From positions 17,812,783 through 17,876,782 of the forward strand of contig NC_041817.1 of assembly GCF_900964775.1 (NCBI RefSeq): a stretch of DNA of 64,000 bases, given 5' to 3'. Positions 47,963-58,670 of the stretch are shown piece after piece; position 1 is the first letter of the stretch, and every line of letters starts with the position of its first letter. The position numbers and the translations under genes were made by a program. The stretch comes from Scleropages formosus (lineage: Eukaryota; Chordata; Actinopteri; Osteoglossiformes; Osteoglossidae). The notes beneath the pieces are model-generated. The model saw nothing but the letters and a program-made list of their open reading frames with translations. It made no database searches and was not told the DNA's origin.

Positions 47963-48957
47963 CCCCACAGGTTTGTGGCAGATCCTCCATCCTGGGGTAA
48001 GTAACACACGTCCTTTCGCACTCACAAAACACCGTAAGTCGTATTTTTGGTGAACGTAAGCGTTGTGTTTTGTGGTGTGTTATGTGTTTTATGTTAGGTG
48101 TAGGGTTTCTAATCTTTTATGGCACATTTTATTTAAGTTGCACACTTTTAAACATTTATAGCACTTATTGCAATTTTAAAGTAGTCACTTGTAAATGACT
48201 ACATGTGTGGTGTGTTGGTATTATTTATTTATTTATTATGTTTAGTTTAGTGTAGTGTAGATTGTTTTGTTGTGTGGGTGAATGCTGTGTTCTAATTCTA
48301 TATGTATTTTATCATTCACCTATCCCACTAAAACATCAATAGGAGAGCGGTGTTGTGAAAAGGGAAAACACCCAAAAACGGTAGGTAAGGTGTATGGTAA
48401 CATCCTGGGAACAGGTCAGGGGACCGCCCCGCCCTCTTGAGCGGTGAATGTTACCGGGTAAGTTTCCTTTTAATTATTTATGATGTTTGGTTTTAAGGCT
48501 TGGGGTATGTTTTTAGTGCTTTGAAAGTTCTGCCATGCAGTCTTTGATATTAGCTGGTCTTGTTGATTTTATTGTTTTACTTTAAATTTTATTATTGGCA
48601 TGGCAGTTTTCAGGATTGATTTATTGAATAAAGATTTTAATTACGCAAATCGATGAATGAAGAAAGGTATTCCTGTCGAGTTAGACAGTGTGTGGAACCA
48701 GACACCTAAATTTTGAAGTAGCGGCGATAGTATGTTGACTGTTAATTCTTGACATACTCGTACCCAAAAAACGAGAACATTGCACCAAAGGACGAGCTCC
48801 TACGTTAGTGTCACACGAAACAATGAAAACACAAACGGCACGTGTACTGTACTTTCATAGACAAAACACAGAAATGCTGTACGAGCTGCATCACAGGCTG
48901 AGAGAAAACAGCCAGCGACTAGCATTGTTGTTTGCTCTTGCTTTAAACCCAGAGAAT

Positions 48958-49121
48958 CAGGGGAGAGCGCGAACGCAGTCCCCCACTACCAGAAATTATG
49001 CAGTCGAGATTCCCACATTTGGGGAATTCGCAGGGGTCAGCACAGCCGGAGTGCAATGGCTGAGCCTCGCCCTGGGTGAACCACCTTCTTGATCATGGTA
49101 TCTCCCCTGCCAGGTAAGTAT
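48958..49121 (-). ncRNA. U1 snRNA gene, unit 3 copy a
   Basis: Identical by eye to unit 1 copy a. PSE at 49,164-49,181, ZNF143-type site at 49,331-49,345, 3' box kept. Confidence 0.95.
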
Positions 49122-49330
49122 GAGTTGTACACGTTTCGCAGGCACACCTCCCTACACGCCACAGACGCTCGTCTCACGGTGGGCGCCTTGGAAACACACA
49201 CACGCGCGCGCACACACACTCGTCGACTCTTGTCCTGCCATGGGCTCTTTGCGATCATTCCTTGCTTTTCTCCACATCCCTTGTTCAAGAGGCTCCGATG
49301 TTTTTCATTCGCAATCGGTGTCTCACCGAT

Positions 49331-49345
49331 TTCCCGTGATGCCTC
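49331..49345 (-). promoter_or_regulatory. U1 distal ZNF143-type site, unit 3 copy a
   Basis: Same sequence and spacing as in unit 1. Confidence 0.65.
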
Positions 49346-49787
49346 AGTGCTGCCGACTGTAACAGCTGGGAGCGGCGCCTCCAAAGAGGAAGTAGTTCTC
49401 CGCACGTTTGTGCCGCGGCACAAAAACAAGCGCCACAGTTCAGTCAGCGAGGTGCTGTGAACGGCGTACGACCTTGTTGTGAGCGCAGAAAAATGCAACT
49501 TCGCGGATCGTGCGCACATGGAGCGTTTTACAACCTAGCGTGGTATAATAATAAAGGGTAGCGGCACGTGAGCTGCACAGACAGTGTAAATGAAGTTGAC
49601 GAGAGTGAAAATCGGCGACGCCGGGTTCGCTGTGTGTAATACATGGCAAAATGTTAATGATATTAAGAGATATTGCAGAGCAGGTCGACTTAAACTAGGC
49701 AATAGTTTAACGTTAGGAAGAGACTGTAGGGTGCAGAAAGAAAGGAGGAAAGCGCGCGGTGGTACTAGCGGGGGGGAAAAAAAGAAA

Positions 49788-49907
49788 AAGCTTACAGCAC
49801 CCGGTATTCCCAGGCGGTCTCCCATCCAAGTACTAACCGGGCCCGACCCTGCTTAGCTTCCGAGATCGGACGAGATCGGGCGTATTCAGGGTGGTATGGC
49901 CGTAAGC
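49788..49907 (-). rRNA. 5S ribosomal RNA, unit 3
   Basis: 120 nt, identical by eye to units 1 and 2. Confidence 0.97.
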
Positions 49908-51333
49908 GATGGCAAGCGCTGCAGACATCCTATTCATACTTTTCTCTTTCAGACAACAAGTCTAGATTATTTAATATGTTCTTTAAAATTATATATCTTT
50001 TCAATTATACAATAGACAACATACATTCACTTATACCCCGATCGAAAAATGAGAGAAATGTGCACAACAGCTAATGATCTCCCTCTGGTTCTAGCATTAT
50101 ACACATAAATTCAAATGTACCATTTAATAACCTACGTAGCATTAAAAGACATAAATGATAAACACTCACTCATTTTATGAAATAATAATTACAATAAACA
50201 CAGCACTGCAGTGCAATGTTGTTAAACATCAACAGTCAAATAAAACATTAAAGTTCAACAATGTATCATAAAAAAATCCCCCCCCCCGCCACCGCCGATT
50301 AAACTCCCAGGTGGGACTCAATCAGCAGGTGTCAATGACCCGAACTTCAGAGGGGACTTCTTAATCAGCACACCTGAATGATTGCCTCCATCTGGGGAGA
50401 GCAGCAGTTTTCTGTTTTGCTTTTGCGTCCCATGTGAAAGTGGACCCTCCTCCTTCTCCTCGTAGTGCTGTAGCCATCGTCTTTCCTACTCCGCTGTTCT
50501 TTATTTCCCTTGTCATCATCAAGAAGTGTGGTCCACTGTCCCAATGACCCTGAGAGCACAAGTCCCCTACAGCTGTGGACACTACAGAAGTACCAGGTAC
50601 CAGTACCAGGTGAGAGAAACTCATCAGAGTTGCTTTCAAGAGTCTAAGGTAACATCTGCGTACTTTACTAATGAGTTTATCACAATCTTTTACTGTTTTT
50701 CTTCAAACACTTTAAAGGGTAAAGGGTTTTCAAGTCTGAAGTTTTCATTTGTGCAGAGTTTATTTATAATTGTTTTTAACTTCCAATGGCTCTCACGTTC
50801 TTGGATTTGGAGAAACAAGTGTATAATCGGAGGAGTGAATAATCTCTATTATGTCTGCAATGAGAAGGATTTTGATAATGTATAATGCGGATGCGTTTTT
50901 GAATTTTGGGGTTCAATTTTCCAATTTCATGCTATATAATAAAGTTTGGTGTAAAAAAAATGGCATCAAGAGCACCATATGTCTTTTTCACTGGAAACAA
51001 ATGGTGTTCTTGATGATCCAGTTTCTAGGAGTCACTGTCCCAGCTGTGGAAATCATCTCTGTTTTCCATTCTGAAGGTCTTTGTCTTCAGAAAGCCTGGT
51101 CTAACTGAGAAAAAAGAAAAGGGAAAAAGACAACTTTTTTGACCTGTGAGGATGGTAGTCAAGCCTTCAAAAACCCTACCCCTTAAGTTCAATTTTTAAA
51201 TTTTCAGTAATAGAATAGTAATTTTAGACTTGTTTGAAGCTAAACAAATGTTACGCTAGGATGGATTGTGCTCCCGGGAAAAGCTCTGATAAACTGTGAC
51301 CATGTGCTAGAGAAGCAGTTACCATCATAACAA
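49908..51333. other. Array spacer, unit 3
   Basis: As unit 1. A substitution at 50,704 (TTCTTCAAACAC instead of TTCTTGAAACAC) removes a stop and opens a 119-codon frame without known domain. Confidence 0.6.
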
Positions 51334-51620
51334 TTTTTTTTTTTTTTTTCTCTCTTTCATGGATCAGACCGGATCACCAGCCCATCAAAGGTGCCTGGTT
51401 CCACAACTTGACAGAAATAAATTCCTCTATTCATCATTTCTGATGATTAAAATCTTTATTCAATAATAAATTAATGTTTAACTGCCATGCCTATAATAAA
51501 ATTTGAAAGAAAAATCAATAAAACCAGCTAATATAAGGACTGCATGACAGAACTTTTAAAATACCTCCTAAGGCTTAAAACTACAAACAATTAAAAGAAG
51601 ACTTACCCACTAACGCTCGC
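51334..51620 (-). mobile_element. Tx1-type LINE 3' tail, minus strand, unit 3
   Basis: Counterpart of 33,453-33,740. Confidence 0.8.
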
Positions 51621-51805
51621 TGTAAAAAAAGCACAATGAAATCTCGGATTAGCATCAGACAAACCAAGCGAAACACACATAATATCAATACGTCAAGTCA
51701 CATTTGAGTAAGAAGTACGCTGAAACACCGTAGGAATTGTATTATAGCTCAGAAGAGACTCAGTGGCTAGCATTATTGTTTGCTCTTGCTTTAAACCCAG
51801 AGAAT

Positions 51806-51969
51806 CAGGGGAGAGCGCGAACGCAGTCCCCCACTACCAGAAATTATGCAGTCGAGATTCCCACATTTGGGGAATTCGCAGGGGTCAGCACAGCCGGAGT
51901 GCAATGGCTGAGCCTCGCCCTGGGTGAACCACCTTCTTGATCATGGTATCTCCCCTGCCAGGTAAGTAT
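51806..51969 (-). ncRNA. U1 snRNA gene, unit 3 copy b
   Basis: Same RNA sequence as copy a; PSE at 52,012-52,029 but no distal element. Confidence 0.93.
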
Positions 51970-52136
51970 GAGTTGTACACGTTTCGCAGGCACACCTCCC
52001 TACACGCCACAGACGCTCGTCTCACGGTGGGCGCCTTGGAAACACACACACTTTTCCACTGTTGACTGTCATACGTGCGTCCAAACACTAGATGGCGCTG
52101 AGCATTAAAGTCGATCCCCCCCCCCCCCGTGCCCTT

Positions 52137-52729
52137 AACGGATAGAATGGATTAGCAGAACACTAAAAGTGTCTGGTACCACACAGTCCAGCAGAACAGA
52201 GAAAATTTCTCCATTCATCACTTCCGTCATTTACCCAGTTTCTAAGGCCTTATGCGCCGACTGGAGCAAAGAGGATTAAAGAATATAAACCCCGGTGATC
52301 GCGTCCCAGACCAGGTGCAAATTCCAGACCGCACAACACCCAGGCACCCCGCACATCTGGTTGCGATGGACCAGGTCGACCATTACCTTGTTCAGGCCCT
52401 TGGTCAGGCACTTCGCGATGATCTTTGGGTCTCCAGGTGGCAAGATGGACTTTATCATCTTTCTTGTAAAACAAGGAGAGCACCGCTGTCCTCATACTTT
52501 TAGTAAGCATGCCCCTGCCCAGAACCTCTTCGACAATGCACAAAAAAGTCAGCACCAAGATGTCCCAAAACGTGGAATAAAATTCCACAGGTGTACCGTT
52601 GAGGCCTGGAACCTTGTGCGGATTCATCTTACGAAGCACCTCCGACAGCGCGATCAAAATGACTGCTCTCTAAGCTGCAAAGAGCCTCCTCGGGGACTCC
52701 GTTACATTTCAAGTCCTTCACGTTGTTAA
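52137..52729 (-). mobile_element. Tx1-type LINE fragment with RT start, unit 3
   Basis: As in unit 1 but 15 bp shorter: of the direct repeat GATCTTTG..GATCTTTG one copy and the bases between are lost near 52,425. The C-run just left of it is longer. Confidence 0.8.
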
Positions 52730-53604
52730 AAAAGAGTAGAGATCCACTCCCGACAACATTGAGCCAGAAAGGCTCCCATGGTTGCTGCTGACAAAAAGGG
52801 ATCAAAATCGTGGACTGTTATGCTGCTCTCCCTGAGAAGTCGCCCACCCGGAAGAGCTCCCCTCAAGAAGAAGGACCATCAGGGACATCGGAGCCCCTCG
52901 CCAAGGGAGGCTGGAGGAGGATCGGTGGTGGATGTGGCGGCAGCGGCGAACCCGAACATTGCGGCGGAGTCGACGAGGAAGGAGATGACAGCTGCAAGGG
53001 CGGTAGCGACGGCGGCCTCGCCTGCAGAAGACGCGGCCAGGCCCGAGAAGGGCCCTGCTGCCCGGGTGGATCTTCAGAGGAGGAGGAGCAGCCTGCTAGC
53101 AATGTGGCTCCTAGGATGAAGCACACTACTCGCTTCCGATGGCGAAACACAGAGACAGCGGGGGACTTCCCGGATCGTGCTGGGTTCATCAGGGAAGTCA
53201 TCTTCAGAAAGTTGGGCCTGGCCGGCGCACAAGTTGTTTGCATTCAAAGGAATGGAGCCCAGCGGTTTGTCGACGTCACCGTTCTCGCTTGATGAAACCT
53301 ACCAAAAAATGGTTGAAATCTGTAAGAAGGAGAAGGACGGGGGGTTGAAGCAATACAAGACTGAGTATCTTTGGTGGATGGATAGAAGGATAATCGCTGT
53401 CTACGTCTTCAACCCCTTTGTCCCCGCCGAGGCCGTCCGTGCTTTTCTTCAGCGCCACGTCGACCTCCTACCTGGCCACAGGGATATCCGCGATGAGTTT
53501 GGCATATGGAACAGGTGCAGGCAGTTTCAGGCGCGCCTGCGCCCCGACCCCCTGGCCCCCGACGGGCTCCATCGTCCTCCGGCATTTTTTAATATACAAA
53601 ATGA

Positions 53605-54443
53605 ATGAATGAATGAATGAATGAATGAGCTTTTATTGCCAAGTATGTTTACACATACAAGGAATTCGTCTTGGTGACAGGAACTTCCACAGCACAGACA
53701 GAAAAACAGTGACAAGACACAGACAATAAAAGTAGAGTGGGCTAATAAAAAATAAAAAAAAAAAAAATATATAGAATATAAAGTGTGTGTGTATATATAT
53801 ATATATACACACACACACTTTCTGAGCCGCTTGTCCCATACAGGGTCACGGGGAACCGGAGCCTACCCGGCAACACAGGGCGTAAGACCAGAGGGGGAGG
53901 GGACACACCCAGGACAGGACGCCAGTCCGCCGCAAGGCACCCCAAGCAGGACTCGAGCCCCAGACCCACCAGAGAGCAAGATCCAGTCCAACCCACTGCG
54001 CCACCGCGCCCCCCTATGTTATATACAATGCAAGGCAAAGTAAATAAGAGATATGATGTGAAAAATAAATACAAATAGCGTTGCTTATTGCACCGGTTTA
54101 CTCCCTAGGGGGCATTTAGCTGTTCATGAGGTAGATGGCCTGAGGAAAGAAACTTTTCCTGTGCCTGGCTGTCCTGGTGTTCAGTGCGAAGGGTCTAGGA
54201 TGACTTTGCCAGCCCTTTTTCTCACTCTGGACGAGTACAATTCTTGGAGAGTGGTGGGGTGTGCCGATGATTCCTCCAGCCGTCCGGACTATCCGCTGTA
54301 ATCTTCTGAGGTCTGATTTTGTAGCTGAGCAGAACCAGACGGTTATAGAGGTGCAGTGGACAGACTGGATGACTGCAGAGTAGAATTGCATCCGCAGCCT
54401 CTGTGGCAGATTGAACTTCCTCAGCTGGCGAAGTAAGTAAACA
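53605..54443 (-). mobile_element. Rex1/CR1-like LINE 3' end, unit 3
   Basis: Counterpart of 35,727-36,590, with a shorter TA microsatellite. Confidence 0.75.
53820..54014 (-). mobile_element. tRNA-headed SINE, minus, unit 3
   Basis: Counterpart of 35,967-36,161. Confidence 0.9.
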
Positions 54444-54657
54444 GTAAGGCTTATCTCTTATACCCTCAGCAGCCAGCCCTCTGCAGGCTCTGCCAGGGTC
54501 GGGGGCATACAGTAGAAGCATGTAAGAACATGAAATGCAGGAACTGCTTGGAGACCGGACATTTCGCCAGGGACTGCAAGGGCCTCCACCGCTGCAATAT
54601 TTGCAGCAGTGAAGACCATCTGGCCCGTCTCAGTCCGCAGTACAGACCCTCGTATGC

Positions 54658-55356
54658 AGATTGTTGTTTGGAAAAACAGTTTGAATAATTGATTTTAATT
54701 TGTAGAATTTTGAAGCATTTTAGATTTACGAATGATGATGATTTATGTATGAATGTTTAATGTTTAAAGGGGGTGCGGTGGCGCAGTGGGTTGGACCGCA
54801 GTCCTGCTCTCTGGTGGGTCTGCGGTTCGAGTCCCGCTTGGGGTGCCTTGCGACGGACTGGCATCCCATCCTGGGTGTATCCCCCTCCCCCCCTGGCCCT
54901 ACGCCCCGTGCTGCCGGGTAGGCTCCGGTTCCCCGCGACCCTGTATGGGACAAGCGGTTCTGAAAGTGTGAGTGTGAGTGAGATGTTTTTAATGACGGCG
55001 CAAAATCAGAATGTACAAGTTTTTACATGGGTGCTTGGGTACTTTTCTTGTGGGTGTAACGCACATGTGTTTTAAACCTTGTATTTAAACCACATTTTTG
55101 GTGTAGGGCTTTAAAGTCCCAGGTTCTTTTTGCCATAGTGGGTATCTATATTTGTTGTTAAATTCTGATGTTTATTACTCTTTGTATTAGTAAAATAAGA
55201 TGTCTGGAGAAGTGAGTAAGCTCTGTCATGTTTATGTTGAGAGATGTTTTTATAATGAAATGTGAGGATGTTATTTTGTGTTTGTGATTCGTGATGTGGA
55301 ATATTGTAAGGTTTTATTTTTGTTCTTATGGTATCGAATAAAGTGTGAAAAAAAAA
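54658..55356 (+). mobile_element. Poly(A)-tailed insert with SINE, unit 3
   Basis: Counterpart of 36,805-37,497. Confidence 0.55.
54769..54970 (+). mobile_element. tRNA-headed SINE, plus, unit 3
   Basis: Counterpart of 36,916, but the stretch around 54,797-54,832 (CGCAGTCCTGC, GCGGTTCGAGTCC) is closer to the family consensus than in units 1 and 2. Confidence 0.9.
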
Positions 55357-55887
55357 TCTGTGGAGGAGGGTCTTCAAGCATTAACGTTGGTGGATAATAA
55401 AATCGAAGTGATGGAGATGGCGGTAGAAATGGCGGCGGGGGCCAGAGAAGCCCTTAACGAAGCCAGTGATCTCCTGAGAGCAAGCCCTGCCCGTACCCTG
55501 ACGGAGATTCTGAAGCGGAAAAAAGAAGATTCAACACCAAAGAAAAAGAAGAAGAAAAAGTCTAGAAGGGAGGCTGCGGCACCAGATGGGGGCCTCTTGC
55601 TGGCCGGGCCCCCTTCGGAAGAAGGCCGAGAGCTTTCCACCTCCCCGGAAGAGATGGATGCCGTGTGGGCCCCGCGTAGCTCCCCGTCGACGTTGCCGAG
55701 CCGGTGGTCGTTGTACGAGGGAGGATGGGCGATGCCAAACTCGGAGGCGTATCTGCCAGACGGGGACTCTAGTGGGGCGGCGGTGTCCTCTGAGGAGGAG
55801 GTCTTAATGGATTGAGAAAGGGCCGGTTTTTAATCTTATTTTAGTGTTATTTTATTGTTTTATTTGGCTTTTTAACATCGTACCCCA

Positions 55888-56821
55888 ATGGCTGATTATA
55901 AAATTTTAACTCTTAACATCAGGGGGCTAGAAAATAAAGTAAAAAGAATTGCTTCGTTTAACCAGTTTGAGTCCTATGCGTTCAACCTGTGTTTTTTGCA
56001 GGAAGTCCACCTCCGGGACCAGCGGGACGTGACTCTCTTCTCTCAAGAATGGAGGAAGGGTGAGTCCTACTGGAGCGTAGGTGGCGTCCACTCTACAGGT
56101 GTGGGGATACATTTTGGGGACCGCGCCTTTGACAAGGTAAGGCCTCTCCTTGTTCATGCCGGCCGAGTGCTGGGGGTGGACGTCACGTGGAGAAGTTTGC
56201 ACATATGTGTCCTGTGCGTCTACACTCTGGTGGAGTTCAAGTCCCACATCGCTCTGTTTGACGAGTTGGTCCCTCGTTGTGTGACTGATAGACATCTAAT
56301 CATGAGAGGAGACTTCAAGATTTTTCTTGAGCCAAAGGGGCTTGACCACCATCTGCAAGATGTGAACTGGCATTGTTTACACAGTAAGTTGCCGGTCAAA
56401 GTAGTCCTGTATAGGCACAAATTGACCAGCCACCCACTCTGCCCGCGACTCCAGTGCGGCAAGAGTGAAACTCTTGCACGTGCTTTTTGGGACTGCGGAC
56501 AGGTGCGGGAGGTCTGGCGTTTGGTGACTCGGCTGTGCAGGAAGATCAATTTGCAGATGGTTTTGACGTACGACAAAGTCTTGAGGGGATGAAACCCTGG
56601 GGCTCAGAAGGCAGCAGCCGCCCCGATGTGGCTGGTGATTAGCGTGGCGAAGCAAATGCTCTGGAACGCAAGAACCCAGCTGGTCCAGACGGGTAGACTT
56701 GGGCGTCCAGGGTGCGTATCATAAAATCCAGGCCGACCTAACGATTAGGATGGAGAAAGATGTCACTCAGTGGGGTTACTTAGAAGCCAAAGAGAGGTGG
56801 AAGGGCCTCTTTTGGCTGTGA
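55888..56821 (+). pseudogene. LINE ORF2 remnant, unit 3
   Basis: Same fusion as in units 1 and 2 with a few private substitutions, for instance in GDFKIFLEP, where units 1 and 2 read GDFNIFLEP (an endonuclease motif residue). Confidence 0.85.
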
Positions 56822-57531
56822 CCCCACAGGTTTGTGGCAGATCCTCCATCCTGGGGTAAGTAACACACGTCCTTTCGCACTCACAAAACACCGTAAGTCG
56901 TATTTTTGGTGAACGTTAAGCGTTGTGTTTTGTGGTGTGTTATGTGTTTTATGTTAGGTGTAGGGTTTCTAATCTTTTATGGCACATTTTATTTAAGTTG
57001 CACACTTTTAAACATTTATAGCACTTATTGCAATTTTAAAGTAGTCACTTGTAAATGACTACATGTGTGGTGTGTTGGTATTATTTATTTATTTATTATG
57101 TTTAGTTTAGTGTAGTGTAGATTGTTTTGTTGTGTGGGTGAATGCTGTGTTCTAATTCTATATGTATTTTATCATTCACCTATCCCACTAAAACATCAAT
57201 AGGAGAGCGGTGTTGTGAAAAGGGAAAACACCCAAAAACGGTAGGTAAGGTGTATGGTAACATCCTGGGAACAGGTCAGGGGACCGCCCCGCCCTCTTGA
57301 GCGGTGAATGTTACCGGGTAAGTTTCCTTTTAATTATTTACGATGTTTGGTTTTAAGGCTTGGGGTATGTTTTTAGTGCTTTAAAATTTCTGCCATGCAG
57401 TCTTTGATATTAGCTGGTCTTGTTGATTTTATTGTTTTACTTTAAATTTTATTATTGGCATGGCAGTTTTCAGGATTGATTTATTGAATAAAGATTTTAA
57501 TTACGCGAATCGATGAATGGAGAAAGGTATT

Positions 57532-57743
57532 TGTTGGAGATTCTATTCAGTGTGCTCTCATGTTGGTGAAGTATCGATCACATGACCTTTGTTGTGCGTG
57601 ATGTGTTCTGATGAAGCACGTATGTAAATAAATGTTCTCCCCTTCCGGTTTAAGCAAACCGATGGTGTGAACGTGTACTTTGTTACCTCCGTTAAGTATA
57701 ATCTATTTACCACTTCTCAAACGCAGAGATGGCTGCGCCAACA
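57532..57743 (+). repeat. Copia 5' LTR
   Basis: 212 bp, TG...CA ends. It contains AATAAATG near 57,629, a possible polyadenylation signal. The gag start codon (57,729) lies inside its last 15 bases. Confidence 0.95.
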
Positions 57744-58670
57744 GGTTATGGGCCCAGAAGAGAAGTAGGTAATAGACTGAGTAGACTGTGTTTCGACGGA
57801 GACGAAAAGAATTACGAACTTTGGGAGACAAAGTTTTTGGGGCACCTGCGTTTGCTGGGACTGAAAGAGACCATATTGAAAGTCCCCACACCGAGCGATA
57901 GAGACAGCGCGGACGAAGATGAGATTGACGACACTGATAAAAATGAAGAAGCCTACGCGGAATTGATCCAGTTTTTGGATGATAGAAGTCTTTCCCTTAT
58001 AATGAGAGAAGCCGCAGATGACGGAAGAAAGGCGCTGCAAATACTGAGGGGCTACTATGCAGGAAAAGGGAAGCCGCGAATTATTAACCTGTACACAGAA
58101 TTAACATCCCTTCAGAAAACTGCAAAGGAAAGTATTACGGATTACATTATTCGGGCAGAAACAGCCATTACCGCTCTGAGGAATGCTGAGGAGACGCTCA
58201 GTGACGGACTGTTGATTGCAATGATTCTTAAAGGTTTGCCAGAATCGTTTAAACCATTCGCAGTTCATGTAACACAGAGTGATGAAACTATGACTTTTGC
58301 AGAATTTAAGACAAAGCTTAGAAGTTTTGAAAACACTGAAAAGTATGCTAGGTCAAATGACGACAACGTTATGAAAGCGAGTGGTGCAGCTCCTGTGAGA
58401 AGAGGAGAGAGAGAGAAAAACGCAGACCCTGATAATATTACATGTTATAATTGCGGTCAAAAAGGACATAAAGCCTGGAGATGTCCAAATGAACGTCGTA
58501 AAAGTCAAAAACAGTGGTGTAGCTATTGCAAAAGCTCAACACACAAAGACGCATCTTGCAGACGCAAAAGAAGGGACGACGCAAAAGAAGGGACGACGCA
58601 AAACAAGCGACGCATGAAGAGGACGCAGATAAACATGCATTTGTCTTCAAAACGTGTGATTACCAGCTAG
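57729..58670 (+). pseudogene. Copia gag part
   Basis: 313 codons beginning within the LTR end. A capsid-like helical region (residues about 20-215, with YAELIQFLDDRSLSLIM and LKGLPESFKPF typical of copia gag) is followed by a CCHC knuckle CYNCGQKGHKAWRC at about residue 238 and a basic tail. Fossil; see the element entry. Confidence 0.85.
57744..57757 (+). other. Copia primer-binding site
   Basis: GGTTATGGGCCCAG directly after the LTR is complementary to the anticodon stem-loop of initiator methionine tRNA (CTGGGCCCATAACC), the half-tRNA primer known for Drosophila copia. Confidence 0.8.

Larger units (their letters stand above)
43736..48707 (+). mobile_element. Tx1-type LINE, nested, unit 2
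   Basis: ORF1 blocks at 43,816-44,610, 45,473-45,686 and 46,497-46,956; the last has one extra A in the A-run near 46,659, which shifts the frame relative to units 1 and 3. The ORF2 remnant and 3' UTR follow. Confidence 0.85.
39811..48810 (-). repeat. 5S/U1 macrosatellite, unit 2 (9,000 bp)
   Basis: Same order as unit 1. The extra length is mostly a GTGA expansion at 45,994-46,121. Confidence 0.95.
52730..57526 (+). mobile_element. Tx1-type LINE, nested, unit 3
   Basis: ORF1 blocks at 52,810-53,604, 54,444-54,657 and 55,357-55,815. Its 3' UTR is cut by the copia element; the last 36 bp reappear at 61,534-61,569. Confidence 0.85.
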
